This document shows, piece by piece, positions 1 through 7,604 of a stretch of 55,690 nucleotides of DNA. The notes beneath the pieces were generated by a model, which did no database searches, was not told where the DNA came from, and saw only the letters and a program-made list of their open reading frames with translations. Position 1 is the first letter of the stretch; every line of letters starts with the position of its first letter. This DNA is from Collinsella aerofaciens (GTDB lineage Bacteria; Actinomycetota; Coriobacteriia; Coriobacteriales; Coriobacteriaceae): positions 92,228-147,917 of the forward strand of contig NZ_WQPL01000033.1 of NCBI RefSeq assembly GCF_018785245.1. The letters are read 5' to 3'. A program made the position numbers and the translations under genes.

Positions 1-959
1 TAGCCGTGGAAGCGGGCTATGGGTGCAAGTGGCTGCTCGCGAAAGACGCGCTCGACGGTGGCTCGGTATTCGTCGACCTTTTTGGTCTTACGCACGAGTT
101 TGTGAACGGTAGTGGGGTCGGCGAAGGCGCATTTGACGTAGAACCACCACTCCTTCATGCGAAAGACCGCGTTACCGCCAATCTCTTCTGCATATGCCGC
201 AAACAGCGTGTCGTGGAAGCGCTGCAGCTCGGCTGCCGTGGCAGCAGGGCCGCCCTTAACCATGCGAGCCAGCGCGGGGTTCGCGAGCAAGCCGCGTCCC
301 AGCATTACATGGCGCGTGCCGGGATAGGCCTCCACCAGCGCACCCATATCCTCAAGATCAAAAATGTCGCCGTTGTATGCCACCGGAAACGGCGCACGCT
401 CCAGCGTCTCGCCATAAAACTCCTTGCGCGGCGAGCCCGTATAGCGGTCCTTTTGTACGCGCGGATGCACGATCAGCTCTGCCAGCGGCATGCGGCAATA
501 CAGATCGAGCACACGCTCATACTCGTCATCGCGCTCCAACCCCAGCCTGGTCTTTACCGATACCGGCAACGGCGACCGCTCGCACACATCGCTTAAGAAC
601 ACCTCGAGCTCGTCGAGATTGCGCAAGAAACCCGAGCCCTTGCCCTTGGCGACAACCGTACCCGAGGGGCAACCCAAGTTGAGATTGACCTCGCGGTAGC
701 CCATGTCGGCGAGCACCTGTGCCGCCCACACAAATTCGTCCGCGTTCTTGGACATCAGTTGAGGCACTACGTTGAGGCCCTGGTTATTGGCAGGATCGAT
801 CTCCTTAAACGCCTTGCCGCCAAAGCGGTTTCCCACCCGCGGCGGCGGCAAAAACGGTGTGTAATAGCAATCGAGCGCGCCGAAGCACTCCGCATGCACG
901 CGACGGAACACATGCCCGGTAATCCCCTCCATAGGGGCCAACGATAGAATCATCAACAT
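1..959 (-). CDS. tRNA-dihydrouridine synthase, C-terminus cut by window edge
   Basis: Reduces uridine to dihydrouridine in tRNA using FMN and NADPH. The minus frame opens with MLMILSLAPMEGITGHVFRR, the start of the FMN-binding TIM barrel of the Dus family. It continues with NADEFVWAAQVLADMGYREV, then NLNLGCPSGTVVAKGKGSG, which carries the catalytic-cysteine region, then VSVKTRLG and HPRVQKDRYTG. ATG is available at 959 and at 953; 959 is taken. About 319 codons are visible and the frame runs off the left edge without a stop. It is closest to the short Dus group rather than classical DusA. The gene stands alone, with a repeat-rich leader upstream. The family call is firm; the tRNA position modified cannot be read from sequence. 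Confidence 0.88.
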   Translation of the reverse strand, partial: MLMILSLAPMEGITGHVFRRVHAECFGALDCYYTPFLPPPRVGNRFGGKAFKEIDPANNQGLNVVPQLMSKNADEFVWAAQVLADMGYREVNLNLGCPSGTVVAKGKGSGFLRNLDELEVFLSDVCERSPLPVSVKTRLGLERDDEYERVLDLYCRMPLAELIVHPRVQKDRYTGSPRKEFYGETLERAPFPVAYNGDIFDLEDMGALVEAYPGTRHVMLGRGLLANPALARMVKGGPAATAAELQRFHDTLFAAYAEEIGGNAVFRMKEWWFYVKCAFADPTTVHKLVRKTKKVDEYRATVERVFREQPLAPIARFHG

Positions 960-978
960 CTACTCTCAGATCAATGCG

Positions 979-1003
979 GCAAAGGGACTGCCCCTTTGTC
1001 ACA
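979..1003. repeat. Short palindromic element (GCAAAGGG/CCCTTTGTCAC type)
   Basis: The hairpin pairs GCAAAGGG with CCCCTTTGT around an ACTG loop. It lies about 20 bases upstream of the Dus start. A near copy lies at 7577-7603, so this looks like a dispersed REP-like intergenic element. It has no T-tract and is not an obvious terminator here. Confidence 0.5.
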
Positions 1004-1089
1004 TGCATTATGCCTTGTGCTTCAGATGATTCACAAGGCAGAGGTAGCTGCTTGACGATAATCACCCTTCCATCCGTCGCCTTACGCAA

Positions 1090-1271
1090 CGAAGGTGAAT
1101 GCTTTTCCGCGAAGTGAACGGGTGAAATCGGACCCTCGATGCATCGACACTTTGGGAAGGCCAATTCCTGCGGTTTTATCACTCAAATCCTGCGGTTTTA
1201 GCGTCGAAAAACGTGGGTGCTTCAGGGGTCCAAATTAGGTCGTTCACTTCTCGGGAAACCATTCACCTTCG
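1090..1271. repeat. Long imperfect inverted repeat around an internal direct repeat
   Basis: The arms 1090-1135 and 1226-1271 are inverted copies of 46 bp with 37 identical positions by eye. They include CGAAGGTGAATG, GAAGTGAACG and GGACCC in the same order and spacing. The spacer holds a direct repeat, CCTGCGGTTTTA, at 1167-1178 and 1189-1200. No gene fits 960-1290 on either strand. It may be a MITE-like element, a structured RNA or a double operator. Together with the palindrome at 979-1003 it fills the gap upstream of the Dus gene. Confidence 0.7.
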
Positions 1272-1291
1272 ATTTACTGGTGCTTATAAAC

Positions 1292-1326
1292 AGCGAGGGG
1301 GTCGCCCGGCAGGCGGCCCCCTCGCT
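1292..1326 (-). terminator. Terminator of the mgtA operon
   Basis: The stem pairs AGCGAGGGGG-CGCC with GGCG-CCCCCTCGCT around a short loop. It starts just after the stop codon of the 51-aa gene and is followed on the minus strand by GTTTATAA. It marks the end of the mgtA/small-protein transcript. Confidence 0.7.
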
Positions 1327-1328
1327 TG

Positions 1329-1484
1329 TTATTCATCCCTCGGCAGCGGTTTCATGCTCCAAAAGACAACGTTCATAATCACGACAACCACCAACACCAC
1401 GCCGTTGGCCACCCAAAAGCCCATGTTAAGGCCGAGCCACTCCGTGGTGCCAAACAAGTCCATCCAAATCTGCGTCCAGTTCAT
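1329..1484 (-). CDS. 51-aa membrane protein downstream of mgtA
   Basis: This 51-residue ORF starts with ATG at 1484 after a good ribosome-binding site (AGAAAGGAGCG, spacing 6). It opens MNWTQIWMDLFGTTEWLG, which looks amphipathic and aromatic-rich. One hydrophobic helix of about 22 residues follows (VANGVVLVVVVIMNVVFW), and the tail is SMKPLPRDE. It begins 30 bp after the mgtA stop and ends directly at a terminator, so it is almost certainly the last gene of the mgtA transcript. Small membrane proteins such as MgtR and MgtS modulate MgtA in enterobacteria, and a similar role is possible here, but there is no sequence resemblance to claim. The strong RBS, operon position and clean stop argue that it is real. 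Confidence 0.75.
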   Translation of the reverse strand: MNWTQIWMDLFGTTEWLGLNMGFWVANGVVLVVVVIMNVVFWSMKPLPRDE

Positions 1485-1514
1485 GCAAACGCTCCTTTCT
1501 GCATCAATCCCCCA

Positions 1515-4283
1515 CTACAGCAGCTCGCCGTAGCGCTTGACGTAGGCCTTCTTAAGGCTTGTCGCCAGCGCCATGTACAGCAAGATGCACGGAATCAGGA
1601 ACAAGAAGTACTCGACAGCCAGGGCGCCCAGACCCAGCGTGGGGCCAAGCGGGCTAAACGGGATCAGCGTGAGCAGCGCGATGCCCGTCATCGTGAGCAG
1701 CATCACCGGAGCCGAGGCACGGCTCTGGATAAACGGCAACTTAGGCGTACGGATCATGTGGATGACCAGCGTCTGGCTCCACATAGACTCGACGAACCAT
1801 CCAGCCTGGAACAGCGCGATGTAGGCCAGCTGCATCTGCTCCAGCGCGGCGCCCGAGTAGACGCTCGCCAGGTCGTTGAACAGCACGCCATGGCTCACGA
1901 ACAGGGGGCAGAAAACGAAGTACATAAAGATATAGGTCATAAAGTCGAAGATGGAGCTGGTGGGCCCGATCCAGATCATGAACCTGCCAACACTCGAAGC
2001 GTCCCAGGTACGCGGCACGCGCAGGAACTCCTCGTCCACGTTGTCCCAGGGAATCGCCAGGCAGCTGCAGTCATAGATCAGGTTGAGCAGGATCAGCTGG
2101 ATGCTCATCATCGGCAAAAACGGCAGCAGGGCGGATGCGGCAAGCACGCTGAACATATTGCCGAAGTTGGAGCTTGCGGTCATCTTGATGTACTTGATCA
2201 TGTTGGCGTAGGTCTTGCGCCCCTCGATGATGCCCTCCTCGAGCACCATCAAATCCTTCTCGAGCAAGATGATATCGGCCGACTCCTTGGCCACGTCGAC
2301 CGCAGTATCGACCGAGATGCCGATGTCGGACGACTTCATGGCCGAGGCGTCGTTGATGCCGTCGCCCATGTAGCCCACCACATGACCGTTTGCACGCAGC
2401 ACGGACACGACGCGCGCTTTTTGATCGGGCGTAAGCTTGGCAAAGACCTGCACGTCCTCGGCGCGACGAGCGAGCTCGGCGTCGTCCATTGCGGCGATAT
2501 CGCTGCCGAGCAGCATGTTGTTGACCTCGAGTCCCACCTGCTTGCAGATGGTGCGCGTGACCTTCTCATTGTCGCCGGTCAAGATCTTGGTGGCTACACC
2601 GTGGTTGCGCAGCGCCTCGATAGCATCGGCCGTGGACTCTTTGGGCGGATCCAAAAACGCCAGGTAGCCGATCAGCACCATGTCGCGCTCATCATCGGCG
2701 CTAAAGGCACCGACAGGCGACGGGTTGGACTTTTGAGCGATTGCCAACACGCGGAAGCCGTCGTCGTTAAGGTCGGCGACCGTTGCCAAAATGCGCTCGC
2801 GCACCTCGTCGTCCAGCACGTGAACGCCGCCGTTAATCTCGGCATGCGAGCACACCGACAGCATCTCCTCGACTGCACCCTTGGTGACCATCTGGGTTTT
2901 GCCGCTTCGATCGCGCACCACGGTGGTAAGGCGACGGCGCGTAAAGTCAAACGGCACCTCGTCGACCTTCACATAGGCCTCGGAAAGGTCGGTGAGACTC
3001 GGGTCGTTTTGCTCCTCTTCCTCGGTGCATTTGATGATCGCCAGATCCATCAGATTCTTGTAGCCCGTCTGGAAATAGCTGTTGAGGTAGGCATGGCGCA
3101 GAACGCGCGAATCCTCCTGGCCATCGATGTTCCAGTGATACTCCAGCACCACCTGGTCCTGCGTCAGCGTGCCAGTCTTGTCCGTGCACAGCACGTCCAT
3201 CGCGCCAAAGTTTTGAATCGAGTTGAGGTTCTTAACGATGGTCTGCTTTTTGCTCATAGCCACGGCGCCCTTGGCAAGGCACGTGGTAACGATCATGGGC
3301 AGCATCTCGGGTGTCAGGCCCACGGCGATGCTGATGGCAAACAGGCCAGCATTAAGCCAATCGCCCTTGGTGACGCCGTTAATCATAAAGACAAACGGAA
3401 CCATCACCATCATAAAGCGGATGAGCACCCACGAGACGCTATTGACGCCTTTGGAAAAGCTCGTCTCTACGGCATCCTCGGACAGGCTCGATGCCATAGA
3501 GCCAAACAAGGTCTGCTCGCCCACGCTAAAGGCGAGCGCCGTCGCGCTGCCCGAGATCACACTGCTGCCCATGAGGGCGATGTTCTCGAACGACGTTGCC
3601 GAATCGGACTCGGTGCACGTCGCGGGAACCTTCTCGACCGGCTCGCTCTCGCCCGTCAGGCTTGCCTGGCTCACAAAGAGGTCCTTAGCCTCAATGATTC
3701 TCACATCGGCGGGAATCATGTCACCGGCGGACAGGTGCACGATGTCACCAACCACCACGTCGTCGATGGGAATCTCGGTCCTAGGGGCATCCTCGCGGGT
3801 GACTGTCACGGTGGTCGTAATCATATCGAGCAGCTTTTCGGCCGCGTTGCCGCTGCGCGCTTCCTGGATATAGCGCAGCGTGCCCGAGAGCACGACCATC
3901 GTGGTGATGATGATCACCGTCAGCGGGTCAAAGTCTTCGGGCGTGCTGCCCATCATCGACAACGCTGGAAACACCATGTCGGTCGCTGCCGAAATGATGG
4001 CCAGGAAAAACAGAATCGCCGTGAAGGGATTGACGAACGCGTCCGCAAGCTTGCGGGCAATCGACTTCTTCTTGCCACGCGTGACCACGTTACGCCCGTT
4101 GTCGGCTTCGCTGTGCGCGACCTCGTCGCGATTAAGGCCGCCGAGATTCGAGCCGACCCAGGATAGGGCCTCCGTCAGCGGAATGGTCGCCGCATACTGG
4201 ATGCGACCCTCCGCGCGATGCCTCATCAGTTCGTTTTGCGCCTGAACCGCAGACGGCGTATGGCGCATAGTCATCTTCTTCAA
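1515..4283 (-). CDS. mgtA: Magnesium-type P-type ATPase (P3B, MgtA family)
   Basis: ATP-driven import of Mg2+ across the cytoplasmic membrane is the family role. The 922 residues match the usual MgtA length. Visible parts are the N-terminal cation-ATPase domain (to about 80), the actuator loop with TGES (210-213), M4 with GLTPEMLP (322-329), the phosphorylation site DKTGTLT (Asp368), the hinge [11 protein letters not shown], and M6 with [18 protein letters not shown], typical of MgtA. Translation probably starts at TTG 4283 after GGAGCGAGG; a nearby ATG at residue 4 or 6 is possible. The gene follows a terminator at 4447-4482 and a leader of about 160 nt, so it has its own promoter, and it leads into the 51-aa membrane protein. 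Mg2+ is the expected ion; Ni2+ is also carried by some relatives. Confidence 0.93.
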   Translation of the reverse strand: MKKMTMRHTPSAVQAQNELMRHRAEGRIQYAATIPLTEALSWVGSNLGGLNRDEVAHSEADNGRNVVTRGKKKSIARKLADAFVNPFTAILFFLAIISAATDMVFPALSMMGSTPEDFDPLTVIIITTMVVLSGTLRYIQEARSGNAAEKLLDMITTTVTVTREDAPRTEIPIDDVVVGDIVHLSAGDMIPADVRIIEAKDLFVSQASLTGESEPVEKVPATCTESDSATSFENIALMGSSVISGSATALAFSVGEQTLFGSMASSLSEDAVETSFSKGVNSVSWVLIRFMMVMVPFVFMINGVTKGDWLNAGLFAISIAVGLTPEMLPMIVTTCLAKGAVAMSKKQTIVKNLNSIQNFGAMDVLCTDKTGTLTQDQVVLEYHWNIDGQEDSRVLRHAYLNSYFQTGYKNLMDLAIIKCTEEEEQNDPSLTDLSEAYVKVDEVPFDFTRRRLTTVVRDRSGKTQMVTKGAVEEMLSVCSHAEINGGVHVLDDEVRERILATVADLNDDGFRVLAIAQKSNPSPVGAFSADDERDMVLIGYLAFLDPPKESTADAIEALRNHGVATKILTGDNEKVTRTICKQVGLEVNNMLLGSDIAAMDDAELARRAEDVQVFAKLTPDQKARVVSVLRANGHVVGYMGDGINDASAMKSSDIGISVDTAVDVAKESADIILLEKDLMVLEEGIIEGRKTYANMIKYIKMTASSNFGNMFSVLAASALLPFLPMMSIQLILLNLIYDCSCLAIPWDNVDEEFLRVPRTWDASSVGRFMIWIGPTSSIFDFMTYIFMYFVFCPLFVSHGVLFNDLASVYSGAALEQMQLAYIALFQAGWFVESMWSQTLVIHMIRTPKLPFIQSRASAPVMLLTMTGIALLTLIPFSPLGPTLGLGALAVEYFLFLIPCILLYMALATSLKKAYVKRYGELL

Positions 4284-4446
4284 TTGCCTCGCTCCGTTCT
4301 ATCGATCGGACGCAGGGCGAATCAGCCGCGCGCCCCCATCAAAGTGGACCCGCGCCGGCAACTTCGTCCTGCGTTACTGGTACTGTCACTGCCGCTCACG
4401 GTCCTCACCTCTCTTTCGCGTCCGCGACTGTCTACAGAATAGAAAA
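4284..4446 (-). promoter_or_regulatory. Untranslated leader of mgtA
   Basis: About 160 nt separate the upstream terminator from the mgtA start and contain no convincing gene. On the minus strand the segment carries GAGAGGTGAGGACCG and several G/C-rich blocks able to fold. Mg2+ transporter leaders often hold M-box or other Mg2+ sensors. The full M-box consensus could not be matched, so only a possible control region is claimed. Confidence 0.35.
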
Positions 4447-4482
4447 GCCGCAAGACCGAGCACATGGCTGGTTTCTTGCGGC
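4447..4482 (-). terminator. Terminator between the regulator gene and mgtA
   Basis: GCCGCAAGA pairs with TCTTGCGGC (9 bp) around an 18-nt loop. On the minus strand it is followed by TTTTC, and on the plus strand by TTTCTT. It ends the ATPase/winged-helix transcript that begins at 7486. Confidence 0.8.
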
Positions 4483-4549
4483 TTTCTTGCGATTTGGCAA
4501 GGATTGTCAAAGTGACTATTTGGATCGATGGGAGCGAATACCCGAAGCG

Positions 4550-5032
4550 TTACTCGGCCATTTTGTAGCCCACGCCCCATACAGTCAGCAGGTAGTGGGG
4601 GTTGTCTGGTTCGGGCTCAATCTTCTTTCGAATTTTGCGGACGAAGGCCATGATGTTGCTGTCATCGAGCAGATACTCGTTTTGCCACACCGCCCGGTAG
4701 ATTTCCTCTTTGCTAAAGACCGTACCCCGGTTGCTCGCCAAAAAGGCAAGGATGTCGAACTCCTTGGGCGTGAGCGAGACCGGCGCGTCCGACACCTTGA
4801 CGGTGCGCGAGACCAGGTCGATCGAAAGCTCGCCGATAACGATGGGTCCAGTGGCGGCACTTGCCTGCGAGCCGGCAACCGCCAGCTCGATAGCAGTCAG
4901 CTTGCCCGATGCGATATCGGCAAACACGGGCGCGAGCTCCAGGGCGGCAGCGCTGCCAGACGAGAACAGCGCGCTGCTGAGCTCGGCGGCCTCGGCCGGC
5001 GTAATCGCGATGTTGGTTCTGTTGGTACGCAT
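4550..5032 (-). CDS. Winged-helix regulator without receiver domain (OmpR/PhoB DNA-binding type)
   Basis: This 160-residue protein has a C-terminal OmpR/PhoB-type winged helix at about 65-160. It shows SLTPKEFDILAFLASNRG, then VFSKEEIYRAVWQNE, the recognition part DSNIMAFVRKIRKKIE, and the wing LLTVWGVGYKM. The first 60 residues are Ala/Ser/Glu-rich (ITPAEAAELSSALFSSG) and show no receiver fold and no phospho-aspartate motif. It therefore cannot be an ordinary response regulator. It starts 9 bp after the stop of the P-type ATPase gene at 5042, on the same transcript, with GGGCGG as a modest ribosome-binding site. It is probably a local regulator of the ATPase genes, perhaps sensing through the unusual N-terminus; that role is inference from position. 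Confidence 0.85.
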   Translation of the reverse strand: MRTNRTNIAITPAEAAELSSALFSSGSAAALELAPVFADIASGKLTAIELAVAGSQASAATGPIVIGELSIDLVSRTVKVSDAPVSLTPKEFDILAFLASNRGTVFSKEEIYRAVWQNEYLLDDSNIMAFVRKIRKKIEPEPDNPHYLLTVWGVGYKMAE

Positions 5033-5041
5033 AGAACCGCC

Positions 5042-7486
5042 CTAGAACAAGCTGCTCGAGCGGGCCAGATAGACCCGCTTGATCGTCGAAGCAACAACAA
5101 GATACAACACGCTCAGCAGCGCAACGATGCCCAGATACCATACAGGCAGCGTGGCGAGCCCAAACAGCTGCGCCACCGGACTGAGCGCAAGGAGCGCCGT
5201 GACAACGAGCATGACGGCAACCATCACCACGAGCGGTGTGCAAGGACGATCCCCGTCGCGGACACTGCGCGTTCGCAACACCAGGAGCACGAGCGATTCG
5301 GTCCATGCGCATTCCAGCAGCCAGCCGGCTTGGAAGGTCGCGATAAAGGCCGCTCGACCCGCCGCGTCGAGCGCGGCAAAGGGCGCGCCGCAGACGGCGG
5401 GGCATACGCCCAAGAACAGAATGGCAAACGTAATGATGTCGAAGGCCGAGCTCGCAAAGCCAAAATGAAGCATAAAGCTGCCGAGCCCCTTACCCGACCA
5501 GGCCCTGGGGCGGGCAATCTCTGCATCGTCAACGTTATCCCACGAAAGCGCCAGGCAGGTGGCGTCGTAGCACAGATTGAGCAAGAGCAGCTGTGTAGCG
5601 GTTGCCGGCACAAAGGGCAGGAAAATGCTCGAGGCGGCAACCGAACAGATATTGCCAAAGTTGGAGCTCGATGCGATACGGATGTACTTGGAGGCATTGG
5701 CGAACGAAGTCCTGCCCTCGCTGACGCCCTCGGCGACAACACCCAAGTCGCGCTCGAGCAGCACCAGGTCGGCCACCTTTTTGGATTCGGCCGCAGCCGA
5801 GTCCACGACAATGCCGACGTCTGCCGATGTGAGCGCCGGCACGTCGTTCACGCCGTCTCCGATATAGCCGACGATGTGGCCGGAGAGGCGAATCAGGCTA
5901 ACGATCTGCGCCTTCTGTGCGGGCGTAAGCTCGGCAAACACGCGAGCCTTCCCCACCCGGATCAGCGCTTCGGATTCCTCCATGGCCTGAAGCATGCTGC
6001 CGGTGATAACGCTATCGGCGGGAATGCCCAGGCGCGAGCATGTTGAGCGAGCGACCGAAGCCGAATCACCCGTGAGCACGCGCACCTCGACGGAAAGGTT
6101 AGACAGCGCCTGCACGGCGGCACGAGCGCTCGCCTTGGGCCGATCGAAAAAGCCCAAAAAGCCGCACAGCACCAGGTCATCCCAGTCCGCCGACGTCGTG
6201 CTATAGGCGACGGCGAGCACTTTGATGCCATCGGCGCGCATGTCCTCGGCAACCTCGTAGGCGCTCTGACGGCCATCGGCATCCATGGGCACCAGCTCGC
6301 CCTTAAAGTTTGCCCAGGCGCAGCGTGTGCACACGCTTTCAACCTCGCCCTTTACGATGGTCAGATGATTGCCGGGGCGAACCTGTAGCCCCAAACAACC
6401 AAGCGCCCCGGGCGTGGCGTCGAGCTTGACACCCGAAGCCTTGGTGACGTGGTCGAAGGGGTCAGAGGCATGCAGTGCAAAGGCGTGGCCAAGGTCTTTC
6501 GCGGCAAGGTGCAGCTCGGGTGCCGCGCACGCATCGGCAATGGCCCGATTGAGCTGATTGGCAGCGGCCCCCTGGCTCGTGCTCTCCAGATACGCCAGGT
6601 TGAGCGTCTGCTCGCTTTCGTTGCCCAGGATATCGGTGTAGTACTCGAGCACCGCGGCATCTTCGGTGAGCGTGCCTGTCTTGTCAACGCACACCACGTC
6701 CATGGAGCCCAGTGACTCCATGGCGTCAACGTTCTTAACGATGACCTGCTTGTTTTTTAGTCGATGGGCACTGCCCGAAAGGCAAACGCTCGTGACAACC
6801 GGCAGCATTTCGGGAACCAGGCCCACGGCCGTGCCCAGGGCAAACAGCAGTGCCTGCGCCCAGTCGCCCAGCACAAAGCCTCGAATCATAATGACAAACG
6901 GCAGTACGATGAGCATGCATCTTACCAGGGCGGCGCAGATGCTCTTGGCGCCGGCACCAAACTGTGTGCCCATTCGAGCGCGACGGCGCAAAACGGGCTG
7001 CTCATCGGCAATGCGGGCGAGGACGGTTGCCGACGCCTTGCCGTCGACAATGGTCGTTCCCGCGCGAACGGTCTCCCCTTCCCGCTTGGCGGTCTGACCG
7101 CTCTCGCCTGTAAGCGACGATTCCGAGACAAGGACCTGGTCGCCCTTGGCAAGGGTCACGTCGACCGGGCAGAGCATGCCGGCATATAGGCGGACGACGT
7201 CGCCGGGCACAAGCCGGTCGGCATCAACTTGAATCCAACACGCATCGACGCGTTTCCAAACGGCCGCGTGGTTCGCTTTAAACATATGGCGATCAAAGCT
7301 GCGCTTGGCCTCATTTTCGTAAAACAGGCGCACCAGGCCGCCCACCAGCCACATCAAAAAGAGCACAGCTGGCGCGAACACGCCCGTCTGGCCTTCCACC
7401 TGCGGCAGGACATCGACCAAAAAAGCCAGCCCGGCAAGCGCAAGCAGCAGCGACGAGAACGGATTAAAGAACGATTTTCTAATCAT
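5042..7486 (-). CDS. Second MgtA-like P-type ATPase, short N-terminus
   Basis: This 814-residue P-type ATPase is closest in motifs to the MgtA group. It has TGES at 126-129, GLVPEMLP in M4 (about 222-229), the phosphorylation site DKTGTLT (Asp268), GDGVNDVPAL in the hinge, and M6 with LNLCYDATCLALSWDNVD. Compared with the 922-residue MgtA nearby it lacks about 80 N-terminal residues, including the cation-ATPase N-domain, and begins at the first membrane hairpin. The catalytic core is intact, so it is probably active. It is followed after 9 bp by a receiver-less winged-helix regulator. The substrate may be Mg2+ or another divalent ion and cannot be read from sequence. Confidence 0.87.
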   Translation of the reverse strand: MIRKSFFNPFSSLLLALAGLAFLVDVLPQVEGQTGVFAPAVLFLMWLVGGLVRLFYENEAKRSFDRHMFKANHAAVWKRVDACWIQVDADRLVPGDVVRLYAGMLCPVDVTLAKGDQVLVSESSLTGESGQTAKREGETVRAGTTIVDGKASATVLARIADEQPVLRRRARMGTQFGAGAKSICAALVRCMLIVLPFVIMIRGFVLGDWAQALLFALGTAVGLVPEMLPVVTSVCLSGSAHRLKNKQVIVKNVDAMESLGSMDVVCVDKTGTLTEDAAVLEYYTDILGNESEQTLNLAYLESTSQGAAANQLNRAIADACAAPELHLAAKDLGHAFALHASDPFDHVTKASGVKLDATPGALGCLGLQVRPGNHLTIVKGEVESVCTRCAWANFKGELVPMDADGRQSAYEVAEDMRADGIKVLAVAYSTTSADWDDLVLCGFLGFFDRPKASARAAVQALSNLSVEVRVLTGDSASVARSTCSRLGIPADSVITGSMLQAMEESEALIRVGKARVFAELTPAQKAQIVSLIRLSGHIVGYIGDGVNDVPALTSADVGIVVDSAAAESKKVADLVLLERDLGVVAEGVSEGRTSFANASKYIRIASSSNFGNICSVAASSIFLPFVPATATQLLLLNLCYDATCLALSWDNVDDAEIARPRAWSGKGLGSFMLHFGFASSAFDIITFAILFLGVCPAVCGAPFAALDAAGRAAFIATFQAGWLLECAWTESLVLLVLRTRSVRDGDRPCTPLVVMVAVMLVVTALLALSPVAQLFGLATLPVWYLGIVALLSVLYLVVASTIKRVYLARSSSLF

Positions 7487-7576
7487 CGAAGCCTCTTTCT
7501 AGCACGGCTTCGATTGTATCCGAGGGCACTCGCCGACAACCCCGCCCCAACCCTTGCGACTTCCTTGCTTTTAGCC

Positions 7577-7603
7577 GTGACAAAAGGGTTGTCCCTTTGT
7601 CAC
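7577..7603. repeat. Palindromic element after the ABC transporter gene
   Basis: GTGACAAAAGGG pairs with CCCTTTGTCAC around a 4-nt spacer, directly after the stop codon of the ABC gene. It resembles the element at 979-1003. It could act as a transcript-ending hairpin although it lacks a T-tract on the minus strand. Confidence 0.6.
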
Positions 7604-7604
7604 A

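Noticed and set aside
1326-4166. Very long plus-strand open frame (946 codons) opposite mgtA
   Set aside because: It is antisense to an intact P-type ATPase, is His/Gln/Arg-rich with no family pattern, and has no ribosome-binding site; it is a codon-bias shadow.
4284-4446. M-box riboswitch upstream of mgtA
   Set aside because: A piece resembling AGGTGAGG is present but the remaining consensus elements cannot be found by eye; kept only as a possible leader.
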